This document shows positions 24,582-33,514 of a DNA stretch of 64,000 nt, in pieces; within the stretch, counting starts at the first letter, position 1, and the number at the start of each line of letters is the position of its first letter. A model generated the notes under the pieces. The model was not told where the DNA came from and ran no database searches. It saw only the letters and a program-made list of their open reading frames with translations. This DNA is from Kitasatospora sp. NBC_01246 (GTDB lineage: Bacteria > Actinomycetota > Actinomycetes > Streptomycetales > Streptomycetaceae). Location: the NCBI RefSeq assembly GCF_036226505.1, contig NZ_CP108484.1:2480001-2544000 (forward strand). Direction: 5' to 3'. The position numbers were made by a program, and so were the translations under genes.

Positions 24582-26246
24582 TCAGTCGGTCTTGCGGCGC
24601 TGGCGGCCGGTGCCGTAGTTGGCGCCGGTCTTGGAGCCCGAGCCGGGCGCCGGGCGGCCGGAGGAGCGGCCGATGAAGCCCGCGGCCTGGCGGCTGCCAC
24701 CGCCGCCCTGGCCGCCGCCGGCACCGCCGAGGCGCTGCTTCGGACGGGGGCGGCGCGGGTTGCCGTTCATGTCGACGTCGGTGGGCAGGCCCGAGCGCTT
24801 GGCGGGGCGGCGGCGCGGGGCGCCGGCCTTGGCCTCGGCGGCCGGAGCGGCGGCCGGGGCCGGGACGACCACCGCGACGGGTACGCCGCTGGGAGTGCGG
24901 GCACCGGTGATCCGGGTCAGCTCGGCGTCGCCCGGGCGGATCTTCGTCGTGGTCGGGCGGATGCCGGCGACCGTCATCAGCCGGTTGACCTCGCGCCGCT
25001 GGTCGGGCAGGACCAGGGTGACGACCGTGCCGGACTCGCCGGCCCGGGCGGTGCGGCCGCCGCGGTGCAGGTAGTCCTTGTGGTCGATCGGCGGGTCCAC
25101 GTTGACGACCAGGTCGAGGCCCTCGATGTGGATGCCGCGGGCGGCCACGTTGGTGGCGATCAGCGCGGTCACCAGACCGTCGCGGAACTGGTCGAGCACC
25201 CGGTTGCGCTGGGGCTGGGACTTGCCGCCGTGCAGGGCCGCCGCCTTCACGCCGTTGGCCAGCAGCTGCTTGGCGAGGCGGTCGGCGCCGTGCTTGGTGT
25301 GCACGAACATGATCACGCGGCCGTCGCGCGAGGCGATGTGCGCGGTCGCGGAGGCCTTGTCGGCCGGGTCCAGCTGGAGCACGTGGTGGTCCATGGTGGT
25401 CACCGCGCCGGCCGACGGGTCGACCGAGTGGGTGACCGGATCGGTCAGGAAGCGCTTGACCAGCCGGTCGACGTTGCGGTCCAGGGTGGCGGAGAACAGC
25501 ATCCGCTGCCCGCCCTCGGCGACCTGCTCCAGCAGCTTGGTGACCTGCGGCAGGAAGCCCATGTCGGCCATCTGGTCGGCCTCGTCGAGGACGGTGATGG
25601 CCACGTCGCCCAGTCGGACGTCGCCGCGGTTGATCAGGTCGTCCAGCCGGCCCGGGGTGGCGACCAGGACCTCGGCGCCCCGGCGCACGGCGTTGGCCTG
25701 CCGGGTGATCGACATACCGCCGACGACGGTGGCGATCCGCAGGTTCACGGCGGTGGCGTACGGGGTGAGCGCGTCGGTGACCTGCTGGGCCAGCTCACGG
25801 GTCGGCACCAGGACGAGGGCCAGCGGGTGCCGGGAGTCGGCGCGCTTGCCGGCCGTGCGGGCCAGCAGCGGCAGGCCGAAGGCGAGCGTCTTGCCGGAGC
25901 CGGTGCGGCCGCGGCCGAGCACGTCGCGGCCGGCGATGGAGTCCGGCAGGGTGGCGCCCTGGATCGGGAACGGCTCGGTGACGCCCTCGCGGGTGAGCGC
26001 GCTGAGGATGCCCTTGGGCAGGTCCAGCTCGCCGAAGGTGGCCGCCGGCGGCCGCGGCGGGGTTCCCCCCTGGACGACGGTGAAGTCGGCGGGCGCCTGG
26101 GCGGCGCGCGGGGCGCTGTTGCGCGGGGCGCCGCCGCGGGAGGCACGGGGGGCGCCGCCGTTGCGGGCGCCGCCGCCGGTGCGGGGCTTGCGCGAACGGT
26201 CGCCGCCGCGCTCGTTGTCACGGGGTGCGCGGGCAGGGGTGGTCAT
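24582..26246 (-). CDS. DEAD-box ATP-dependent RNA helicase
   Basis: 554 residues. After a basic Arg/Gly-rich N-terminus (1-55) come the Q motif, motif I GRTGSGKT, PTRELAQQ, TPGRLDDL, motif II DEAD, SAT, and in the second RecA domain the ARGIHIEGLDLVVN and HRGGRTARAG motifs. The C-terminal 110 residues are Ala/Pro then Gly/Arg-rich, an RNA-binding tail as in RhlE/CsdA types. It unwinds RNA duplexes, for example in ribosome assembly or cold adaptation. ATG 26246 follows TGGAGAATCC. The cold-shock gene lies 157 bp upstream on the same strand, separated by a hairpin. Confidence 0.94.
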   Translation of the reverse strand: MTTPARAPRDNERGGDRSRKPRTGGGARNGGAPRASRGGAPRNSAPRAAQAPADFTVVQGGTPPRPPAATFGELDLPKGILSALTREGVTEPFPIQGATLPDSIAGRDVLGRGRTGSGKTLAFGLPLLARTAGKRADSRHPLALVLVPTRELAQQVTDALTPYATAVNLRIATVVGGMSITRQANAVRRGAEVLVATPGRLDDLINRGDVRLGDVAITVLDEADQMADMGFLPQVTKLLEQVAEGGQRMLFSATLDRNVDRLVKRFLTDPVTHSVDPSAGAVTTMDHHVLQLDPADKASATAHIASRDGRVIMFVHTKHGADRLAKQLLANGVKAAALHGGKSQPQRNRVLDQFRDGLVTALIATNVAARGIHIEGLDLVVNVDPPIDHKDYLHRGGRTARAGESGTVVTLVLPDQRREVNRLMTVAGIRPTTTKIRPGDAELTRITGARTPSGVPVAVVVPAPAAAPAAEAKAGAPRRRPAKRSGLPTDVDMNGNPRRPRPKQRLGGAGGGQGGGGSRQAAGFIGRSSGRPAPGSGSKTGANYGTGRQRRKTD

Positions 26247-26336
26247 GGATTCTCCATCCGATGGGAGGCACAGCCCGGTCGGGGCTGGTCGGCCGTCGGG
26301 TGGGAATTCGCCGCCCCGGCCGTTCGGCGGCATGCA

Positions 26337-26368
26337 CGAGGGCCCGCACCGTGCGGTACGGGCCCTCG
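26337..26368 (-). terminator. Hairpin after the cold-shock gene
   Basis: Arms CGAGGGCCCG (26337-26346) and CGGGCCCTCG (26359-26368) with a 12-nt loop, between csp and the helicase on the same strand. It probably ends most csp transcripts and lets some read through. Confidence 0.7.
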
Positions 26369-26403
26369 CTACGCGAGATCGCGAGTCAGCTCGGAAGCTG
26401 GAC

Positions 26404-26607
26404 TCAGATGACGCGGATGTTCTCGGCCTGCGGGCCCTTCTGGCCCTGCGTGACGTCGAACTCGACCTTCTGGCCCTCGACGAGCTCACGGAAGCCCTGA
26501 GCGCTGATGTTCGAGTAGTGGGCGAACACGTCAGCGCCGCCACCATCCTGCTCGATGAAGCCGAAGCCCTTTTCGCTGTTGAACCACTTCACGGTGCCGG
26601 TAGCCAT
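26404..26607 (-). CDS. Cold-shock domain protein (CspA family)
   Basis: 67 residues, the usual Csp length, a single five-stranded OB fold. RNP1 KGFGFIEQ and RNP2 VFAHYS are intact, so it binds single-stranded RNA or DNA as a chaperone. ATG 26607 has GAGGAG 7 nt upstream. The leader is long (about 160 nt from the -10 box at 26775-26780) and AT-rich, as in other csp mRNAs whose folding sets temperature-dependent expression. DNA helicase-type partner downstream is the DEAD-box RNA helicase. Confidence 0.95.
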   Translation of the reverse strand: MATGTVKWFNSEKGFGFIEQDGGGADVFAHYSNISAQGFRELVEGQKVEFDVTQGQKGPQAENIRVI

Positions 26608-26706
26608 AACCGTCTCCTCAAAAAACTGGGGCATCAGAGCCCACACTTCGTGGACCCCAAGTAGCCGCGATCCCCATCCGGAGACTGAAACACCGGACAA
26701 AACAAA

Positions 26707-26736
26707 TGCGCCTGTTGGGTTGAACCAGCAGGCGCA
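26707..26736 (-). promoter_or_regulatory. Hairpin in the csp 5' leader
   Basis: Arms 26707-26718 and 26725-26736 (12 bp including one G-T) with a 6-nt loop. Read in the csp direction the stem is followed by TTTGTTTTG, so it resembles an attenuator. It begins about 40 nt into the predicted message. Confidence 0.5.
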
Positions 26737-26774
26737 CACAAACGTTCATGGGAACCAAAACTGCAACTGAGTCG

Positions 26775-26780
26775 ACTGTA
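26775..26780 (-). promoter_or_regulatory. csp -10 box
   Basis: TACAGT on the minus strand. The hexamer 17 bp upstream (GGTCAA) is a weak -35. Predicts a leader of about 160 nt for the cold-shock gene. Confidence 0.4.
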
Positions 26781-26850
26781 GCACGGCGCCACCCCGATTG
26801 ACCGGGGACTTATTGCCTGGCACGTCACGTTTGCCCGCGCCGCAAAGGGG

Positions 26851-26884
26851 GCACGCGGCGCCCGCCGAAGCGGACGCCGCGTGC
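26851..26884 (-). terminator. Hairpin after MMPL gene
   Basis: Arms GCACGCGGCG (26851-26860) and CGCCGCGTGC (26875-26884), 14-nt loop, 21 bp beyond the stop of the MMPL gene. Confidence 0.65.
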
Positions 26885-26904
26885 CGTGCGGTGCGACGGG
26901 GCGG

Positions 26905-29079
26905 TCAGTGCCGTCCGGCCGGCTCCGGCACACCGTGCGAACCGGCCACCGGGGCCGGGCCGGACTGGTGCTGGTCGTCGGCGCCGTGGCCGGGCCACCA
27001 GGCGGCGCGGCCGATCAGCGCGGTGAGCGCCGGGGTGAAGAAGAGCGCCATCACGAAGGCCGCCAGGGCGATGCCGAAGGCCATCGCGAAGCCGAACTCC
27101 AGCATGAACACGTTGCCCGCGAGCATGAAGGTCGCGAACGACGCCGCCAGGATGAACCCGGCCGCCGCGACGGTCGGGCCGCCGTGGCGCAGCGCCTCAC
27201 GGGCCGCCTCACGCGGGTTGCGGCCCGCGCGGGCCTCCTCCCGCAGACGGGCGATGATCAGGATGTTGTAGTCCGTCCCGATCGCCACCACGAAGAGGTA
27301 GATCAGGATCGGCAGCATGAACATCAGACCGCTCTCGCTGCCCAGCTTCTGGAAGAGCAGCGTGGCGGAGCCGAGGGTGGCCGTGAAGCCGAGCCCGACC
27401 GAGACCATCAGGTACCACGGGGCGACCACGCTGCGCAGCTGCAGGCCCAGGATCAGCAGGATCAGCAGACCCGCGACCGGGAACACCAGCTTGTAGTCGT
27501 GGTTCATCGCGAGGTTGATGTCCTTGTAGACGGCGGTCAGACCGCCGACCTTCGCCTCCGTGCCGGTCGGCGCCTGGCTGTGCGCGACCTCCCGCAGCTC
27601 GGTGACCGAGTCGATCGCCGCGTTGCTGGACGGCTCGTTGTTGAGCAGCACGGTGAAGTCGGCCGTCGTGCCGTCCTCGCTGAGCTGGGGCTTCGCCGCG
27701 ACCGGGGACACCCCGTGGACGCCGCCGAGCTTGGCCGCGAAGCCCTCGAACGCGGCCGGGTCGAGCTTGGTGCCCGCGGTGCTGGTCAGGTAGACGTGGC
27801 TCGGGTCGGCCGCGCCGGCCGAGAAGCCGTTCATCAGCTTGTCCTGGACGACCATCGACTCCTTGTCCTTGGGCATGGAGCTGCCCGCGAGGTCGAAGGT
27901 GCCGTTGTAGCCCAGGGCGCCGGCCGACAGCGCCACCAGCACGCCGCCGGAGGCCAGGGCGACCAGGGCGGGGCGCTTCTCGACCATGCGGCCGAGCGCG
28001 GTGAAGCGGGCGTTGCCCGGCTCGTTCATCCACTTCTTGCCCGGCCAGAACACACCGCGCGCCGGGATGACCGCGAGCACGGCGGGGGCCAGGGTGAGCG
28101 AGGCGAGCGCGGTGACGATCACCGCGATGGCCAGGGCCGGGCCGAGGGCCTTGAACATGCCGAGGCTGGAGAGGATCAGCACCGCGAAGGCGACGGTGAC
28201 GGCGCCGGCCGCCGAGGCGATCGCCTCACCGACCCGGCCGACGGCGTTGGCCACGGCCTCCTTGCGGTCGTCCCCGGCCCGCAGCCGCTCGCGGTAGCGG
28301 AACGCCAGGAAGAGGAAGTAGTCGGTGCCGACACCGAGCACGACGACGATCAGGATCGCCGACAGCACCGGGGTGCTCTCCAGGCCGAACGCCTTGGTGG
28401 CGTAGGCGATCACGCCGTTGGCGGTCGGCATGGCGACCACCAGCGAGATCAGGATCGGCAGGAGTCCGGCCAGGACGCTGCGGAAGATGATTCCGACGAT
28501 GAGCGCGACCAGGACGACCGTGGACATCGCGATGAGCGCGTCGGCCGAGCCGGAGGACTCCTTCTGGTCCAGCGCCTGGGCGGCGGCGCCACCGAGCTGG
28601 AACTTCAGGTCGGTCCCCGAGGTGAGCGACTTGCCCTCCTCGCGGAGGTGCTTGGCGGCCTCGCCGAAGTCCTCGGACTGCTGCTTGGCCTTGTCGATGG
28701 CTATCGGCGCGAGCGCGTACTTGCCGTCCTTGGACGTCGTCTGCTCGCTGACCGGGATGACCTTCTCGACGTCCGCGATCTTCTTGTCCGAGAGACCCTG
28801 GACGATCTTGGCCATGGCGGCCTTGTCGGCGTCGTTCATCGCGGCGCCGTCGTTGCGCTCGAAGAGCACCATCGCGGAGGGCGTGAAGTTGGCCGGGAAC
28901 GCCTTCTCCTGGAGCGCCGAGGCCTGGATGGACTCGTAGTGCTTGGGAAGGAAGGAAGCCTCGTCGGTCTGGGCGGTGATCGTCGGCGCGCCGGCCACGA
29001 TCGCGATCATCGCGACAACCCATGCCGCGATCACCCACCAGGCGCGACGGACGACGAAATGTCCGAGTCGGTGGAACAT
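26905..29079 (-). CDS. MMPL family RND-type transporter
   Basis: 724 residues with two repeats, each of one helix, a large extracytoplasmic loop and five helices. Family hallmarks: LPKHYES after helix 1, LGVGTDYFLFLAFRYRE near residue 250 and AIGTDYNILIIARLREE near 620, both carrying the Asp-Tyr pair of the proton path. Such pumps export lipids, fatty acids or drugs across the actinobacterial membrane. ATG 29079. The promoter (TATGAT, 29212-29217) overlaps a perfect palindrome at 29225-29246, so tight repression is expected, but no regulator gene is adjacent. Confidence 0.9.
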   Translation of the reverse strand: MFHRLGHFVVRRAWWVIAAWVVAMIAIVAGAPTITAQTDEASFLPKHYESIQASALQEKAFPANFTPSAMVLFERNDGAAMNDADKAAMAKIVQGLSDKKIADVEKVIPVSEQTTSKDGKYALAPIAIDKAKQQSEDFGEAAKHLREEGKSLTSGTDLKFQLGGAAAQALDQKESSGSADALIAMSTVVLVALIVGIIFRSVLAGLLPILISLVVAMPTANGVIAYATKAFGLESTPVLSAILIVVVLGVGTDYFLFLAFRYRERLRAGDDRKEAVANAVGRVGEAIASAAGAVTVAFAVLILSSLGMFKALGPALAIAVIVTALASLTLAPAVLAVIPARGVFWPGKKWMNEPGNARFTALGRMVEKRPALVALASGGVLVALSAGALGYNGTFDLAGSSMPKDKESMVVQDKLMNGFSAGAADPSHVYLTSTAGTKLDPAAFEGFAAKLGGVHGVSPVAAKPQLSEDGTTADFTVLLNNEPSSNAAIDSVTELREVAHSQAPTGTEAKVGGLTAVYKDINLAMNHDYKLVFPVAGLLILLILGLQLRSVVAPWYLMVSVGLGFTATLGSATLLFQKLGSESGLMFMLPILIYLFVVAIGTDYNILIIARLREEARAGRNPREAAREALRHGGPTVAAAGFILAASFATFMLAGNVFMLEFGFAMAFGIALAAFVMALFFTPALTALIGRAAWWPGHGADDQHQSGPAPVAGSHGVPEPAGRH

Positions 29080-29179
29080 GCTCGTGATGCCTCCTGGGCA
29101 TGGTTCACCGCCAGCCCTTGGGGGACGGGACTCCGGGCGACGGAGGACCGGCAGGGCATGGCGACGAGGCCCGCCCCTA

Positions 29180-29246
29180 GCCGGTCGGCAGGTAAGTGAG
29201 ATGAGGACATCATCATACGAGAACTTGCTTGCCGACCGGCAAGCAA
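29180..29246 (-). promoter_or_regulatory. MMPL promoter with palindromic operator and second half-site
   Basis: TTGCTTGCC (29225-29233), GACC, GGCAAGCAA (29238-29246) is a perfect 9-bp dyad covering the -35 region of a promoter with -10 TATGAT (29212-29217, minus strand). A second site, GCCGGTCGGCAGGTAAG (29180-29196), matches one arm plus centre at 15 of 17 positions and lies just downstream of the expected start. Dyad form and placement resemble TetR operators. Confidence 0.65.
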
Positions 29247-29601
29247 ATATCCCCCGTAGACCAACCCCCTCAGGGACGCCGTCCAGCCGCCCCGCACCAT
29301 CTTCACCCGCCGACCGGCCCTCTCACCTCGTGCTCGGGGTGGAGACCACTCCCCCTCAGGGTGGAGTTCGCACCCACTCTGAGGGAGGAGAAGTCAGGGT
29401 TCCCCGGTAGGGATAACCCCACCCCGCCCCCGTGGCAGACCCCCGGGACGACTCCCCCGCCAGCCGGATGCCTGCTCAACGGCCCCTTCCCTACTGTCGG
29501 TTGTGACGCCGAACGCACACCGGCGCCCGATTCCGGCGGCCGGCTCTCCGACGGCACTCTCGCCCCGCGACGACCGCCGCTCTCCCAGGGGGAACGACTC
29601 C
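29247..29601. other. Noncoding region with hairpins before the MMPL remnant
   Basis: No gene seen. It contains a 12-bp stem, arms 29353-29364 and 29374-29385 with one G-T pair and a 9-nt loop, and related GGTGGAG/CACTC repeats around it. The purine-rich run GAGGGAGGAGAAG follows the stem. It probably served the divergent, now broken MMPL gene. Confidence 0.4.
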
Positions 29602-31132
29602 GTGAAGACCAAGCTCGGCCTCGCCGCCGCGATGGGCGCCTGGAGCGCCCGGCACAGAAAGGCAGCCGTCTTCGGCTGGCTGCTCTTCGTCGTCCTCTCC
29701 GGCTACCTCGGCGGACTGCACGGCAGCACCGAGGTCGCCGACTCCGAGGCGATGCCGGGCCAGGTCTCCCGAGCCGCGCGGATCCTCGACGACGCCGGGC
29801 TGACCGCCCCGGCGAGCGAGACCGTGCTGGTCCAGAGTGCCACCACGACCGCCGACGCACCGGCCTTCCGTGCCGCCTCGACCAGGTGCTCGCCGGGGTG
29901 ACCGGCACCGGCCGGGCCACCGACGTCCGCTCCCCGTACGACACCGGGGCGGTCTCGGCGGACGGCCGCTCCGTCCTCGTCCGGTTCAACGTCGCCGGCG
30001 GGGACGAGGTGGCTGTGAAGAACGTCACGGCCGTGCGGGACGCCGTCGCCGCCGTCCGGCGGCAGCACCCGGACCTCACCGTGGCCGAACTCGGCGACGC
30101 CAGCTCCGGCAAGTGGATCGACGAGCAGTTCTCCGGCGGCTTCACCCGCGCCGAGTGGACCGCCGTCCCGCTCGCGCTGGGCATCCTGCTGATCGCCTTC
30201 GGCGCGCTGGTCGCCGCCGTCCTGCCGGTCGTGCTCGCGGTCACCGCCTTCGTCGCGGCCGGCGGACTGGTCGCGCTCGGCAGCGGCGTCCTGCACACCA
30301 CCGACAGCGCCGGCTCGGTGATGCTGCTGGTCGGCCTGGCCGTCGGCGTCGACCACTGCCTCTTCTACCTGCGCCGCGAACGCGAGGAGCGGGCCGCCGG
30401 GCGGGACCTGGAGACCGCGCAGGCGGTCGCCGCCGCCACCAGCGGCCGGGCCGTGCTGGTCTCCGGGGTCACCGTGGTGGTCGCGATGGCCGGCATGTTC
30501 CTCACCGGCATAGCCGAGTTCCAGGCGATGGCCTACGCCACCATCGTGGTCGTGGTCACCGCCGTGCTCGGCTCGCTCACCGTGCTGCCCGCCCTGCTGG
30601 CCATGCTGGGCGACCGGGTCGAGAAGGGCCGCGTCCCGCTGCTCGGCCGGCTGCGCCGCCCCGGCACCGCCGGCACCGGCGGCCGGTTCTCACCGCCGGG
30701 GTGGTCACCAGCGCGGCAGTGATCATGGTCGCGGTGTTCGCGGTCCTCGGCACCCTCTCCATGCAGGCGATGAAGCAGATGGGCGTCGGCCTCGCCGTCG
30801 CGGTACTGATCGACGCGACGGTGATCCGCGCGGTGCTGCTGCCCGCGGTGATGACCCTGCTCGGCGAGCGCAAGTGGTACCTGCCGACCTGGCTGCGGTG
30901 GCTGCCCGGGCTCTCGCACGGCGGGAGCCTCCCGCCGGTCGGCGCAGCGGTCCACGGCCCCGGAACCACCACCGGGCCGGCCGAACCCGAGCGGGCCCGG
31001 CACCGCCGGGTCGGGGTCCGACACCACCGCCGGCACCCCGCCGTCCACCGGCCGCCACCCGCCCGCCGGCCGCCGGCCGCCGGCCGTGACCGGGCCCCGC
31101 GTCGCGCGGGGCCCGGTCCGCGTGCGTCATGA
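29602..31132 (+). pseudogene. Degenerate MMPL family transporter
   Basis: GTG 29602 behind AGGGGGAA opens an MMPL N-terminus (first helix AAVFGWLLFVVLSGYLGG). The frame breaks at about 29880, where the continuation DQVLAGVTGTGRA is in another frame. Helices follow with LLVGLAVGVDHCLFYLRRERE, the motif of the first repeat, up to about 30680. The sequence then jumps, with another frame change, to VAVFAVLGTLSMQAMKQMG and LPTWLRWLPGL, which belong to the end of the second repeat. About 300-350 residues of the second half are missing. So at least two frameshifts and one internal deletion; the last stop in frame is near 31132. Confidence 0.85.
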
Positions 31133-31171
31133 TGATCACCGTCCAGGCGTCCCGCGGAACGGAGCAGCCCC

Positions 31172-32065
31172 ATGATCCCCTTCGACGAGGGCCGCGCCCG
31201 GCTCCTGCTCGCCCGGGCCTGCGCGTCCGCCGGCCTGCCCGAGTCCGGCGGCGCCCGGCTGCTCGCCCTGGGCGAGAACGCCGTCTTCGACCTCGGCGAC
31301 CCGGCCGTGGTGGCCAAGGTCGGCCGCGGCCCCGAGCTGTCCGACCGGGCCGGGCGGGAGCTCGGCTTCGCCCGCTGGCTCGCCGACCGGGGCATCCCGG
31401 TGGTCCGCCCGTACGACGCCGTCCCGCCCGAGCCGAACGTCGTCGACGGCCACCCCGTGACCTTCTGGGAGCGGCTGGCCCCCGCCGAACGGCCCGCCCG
31501 GCCGGTGGACCTCGCGCCGCTGCTGCTCGCCCTCCACCGGCTGCCGCTGCCGCCCTTCCCGCTCGCCCGGCGGGACCTCCTCGCCCCCGTCGAGCGCTGG
31601 CTGGCCTCCGCCGAGGGGCACGTCGACCCCGCCGACGTCGCCTTCCTCCGGGACCGCCGCGACGACTTCGCCGCCGCGCTGCCCGGCCTGCCCGCGCAGC
31701 TGCCGACCGGCGTGATCCACGGCGACGCGCTGCCGCGCAACGTCCACATCGGGGCGGACGGACCCGTCCTGCTCGACCTGGAGTACGCCTCGCACGACCT
31801 GCGCGAGCACGACCTGGTGGTGCTCGCACTCAGCCACGACCGGTACGGCGTCCCGGCCGAGGAGTACCGGGCGTTCACCGAGGCCTACGGCTGGGACGTC
31901 CGGGAGTGGGCGGGCTTCGCGGTGCTGCGCGGCGCCCGCGAGACGGCGAGCGCCTCCTGGGTGGCCCAGCAGGCGCCGGGCAACCCGGCCGCGCTGGCGG
32001 AGTTCCGCCGGCGGGTCGATTCGCTGCGCGAGGGCGCCACCGGGGTGCGCTGGTACCCGTTCTGA
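31172..32065 (+). CDS. Aminoglycoside phosphotransferase (APH)-fold protein
   Basis: 297 residues with the APH/choline-kinase fold: nucleotide-binding Lys in VVAKVGRG near residue 50, hinge VTFWERL, catalytic loop VIHGDALPRNVH near residue 186 (Brenner motif HxDxxxxN) and metal-binding Asp in VLLDLEYASHDLREHDL. It phosphorylates a small hydroxylated substrate. The family covers antibiotic resistance, choline, homoserine and sugar kinases, and nothing here selects one. ATG 31172 follows CGGAGC. It stands alone after the MMPL remnant. Confidence 0.8.
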   Translation: MIPFDEGRARLLLARACASAGLPESGGARLLALGENAVFDLGDPAVVAKVGRGPELSDRAGRELGFARWLADRGIPVVRPYDAVPPEPNVVDGHPVTFWERLAPAERPARPVDLAPLLLALHRLPLPPFPLARRDLLAPVERWLASAEGHVDPADVAFLRDRRDDFAAALPGLPAQLPTGVIHGDALPRNVHIGADGPVLLDLEYASHDLREHDLVVLALSHDRYGVPAEEYRAFTEAYGWDVREWAGFAVLRGARETASASWVAQQAPGNPAALAEFRRRVDSLREGATGVRWYPF

Positions 32066-32190
32066 GCCTGCCGTCTCCCGCCTGGGATCGGCGGCTGCGG
32101 CGTGCAACCGGGGCGGTCCGATGGGCGTCTTGTCGGACAGTCTCCCTGACCGGGGACCGGTAGCCGCCCAGTGCCTCAGGAGCCGCAGCC

Positions 32191-33276
32191 ATGCCGGAGC
32201 ACACCACCTCGCAGCGTCCCTCCCCCTCCGTCCGACGCCGCCGCCGGCTGCTCGCGGGCTGCGTGGCGGTGGTCGCCTCACTCGCCCTGGCCGCCTGCGG
32301 CACCGCCAACGGGGCGCTGCAGCCGCAGCCGGGCACCACCGCGTCGGGGAACGCCTCGGGCACCACCGCGTCGGGCACCGGCGCCCCGGCTCCGTCCGCC
32401 TCGCCCGCCGGGTCCCCCTCCGGCTCCTCCTCGGCGTCCTCGTCCCCGTCCTCGTCCCCGCCGTCGGGCAGCGCCCCCGCCGCCGCCCCGCCGGGCGACG
32501 CCGTCCCGGCTTCGAAGCCCGCGACCGGCGGACCGGCCACGCCCAAGCCACCGGCTCCTCCCCGGACCCCGGCGCCCTCGAAGACCCCGGTGCCCGCCAA
32601 GACCCCGTCCACCGCACCGGCCACCCGGCCGCCCACGACGGCACCGGCCCCGCCCGCCCCGCCCGCGACCGGGGTGTCCACCTCGGTCGTCCGCTCCACC
32701 GCCTCCGGCGGGCGGACGGTGGCGCTCACCTTCGACGACGGGCCGGGCCCCGCCACCGGCGAGGTCCTGGACGTGCTCGCCCGGTACGGCGTCAAGGCGA
32801 CGTTCTGCCAGATCGGCCAGCAGGCCGCCGCCCAACCCGCCATGGTCAAGCGGATCCGGGCGGCCGGCCACCGGCTCTGCGACCACACCGTGAGCCACCC
32901 GCTGCCGTTCGCCCCGCTCTCGCACGACAAGGCCGCGTCCCAGATCTCCGGCGGCCGGGACATGATCGTGCGGGCCGGCGGGCCGGGCACCGAGGTCGCC
33001 TGGTTCCGGGCCCCCGGCGGCGGGTTCACCGCCGACAACCAGCACATCGCCGCGGCCGAGGGCCTGCGCCCGCTCGGCTGGTCGGTCGACCCGCGCGACT
33101 GGTCCCGCCCGGGCGTCGCCTCGATCGTCTCCACCGTGCAGAGCCAACTCCGGCCCGGCGGCGTGATCCTGATGCACGACGGCGGCGGCGACCGGAGCCA
33201 GACCGTCGCCGCGCTGAAGCAGCTGCTCCCCTGGCTGATCGCCCAGGGCTACCGCTTCGACCTCCCCGCGCGCTGA
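32191..33276 (+). CDS. Polysaccharide deacetylase lipoprotein (NodB homology)
   Basis: 361 residues. Signal sequence with RRRRR, hydrophobic core and lipobox LAAC (Cys near residue 36), then a 125-residue Pro/Ser/Thr/Ala linker that probably spans the cell wall. The NodB domain (170-361) has TFDDGPG (catalytic Asp pair), DHTVSHP (zinc His), FRAPGG and VILMHDGG, all intact. It would remove N-acetyl groups from peptidoglycan or another surface glycan. The long linker suits a membrane-anchored enzyme working on wall polymer. ATG 32191, weak ribosome-binding site. Confidence 0.9.
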   Translation: MPEHTTSQRPSPSVRRRRRLLAGCVAVVASLALAACGTANGALQPQPGTTASGNASGTTASGTGAPAPSASPAGSPSGSSSASSSPSSSPPSGSAPAAAPPGDAVPASKPATGGPATPKPPAPPRTPAPSKTPVPAKTPSTAPATRPPTTAPAPPAPPATGVSTSVVRSTASGGRTVALTFDDGPGPATGEVLDVLARYGVKATFCQIGQQAAAQPAMVKRIRAAGHRLCDHTVSHPLPFAPLSHDKAASQISGGRDMIVRAGGPGTEVAWFRAPGGGFTADNQHIAAAEGLRPLGWSVDPRDWSRPGVASIVSTVQSQLRPGGVILMHDGGGDRSQTVAALKQLLPWLIAQGYRFDLPAR

Positions 33277-33514
33277 CCCGGCCGACCGGCCGAACACCTC
33301 GCGACAGCCCGGCCCGGTGATCACCGCTCCGCACCGGGCGACCGATCAACCCGACGCGCCCGCACAGCGGTTGAACACCGGGTACGGGGTGCGACGCCTC
33401 CCCACCGCCGGCCACCCGGCCGGCGGACCTGATCACCGTCCCGCACGACCGGGCCGGTGCCCGACGCGGCGCGAGGCCCGGTCGGCCCGGCCGGGTGCTC
33501 CGGCGGTCAGGCCC

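Noticed and set aside
26881..29199. 772-codon plus-strand frame across the MMPL gene
   Set aside because: Highly charged nonsense product; the minus-strand MMPL protein is unmistakable.
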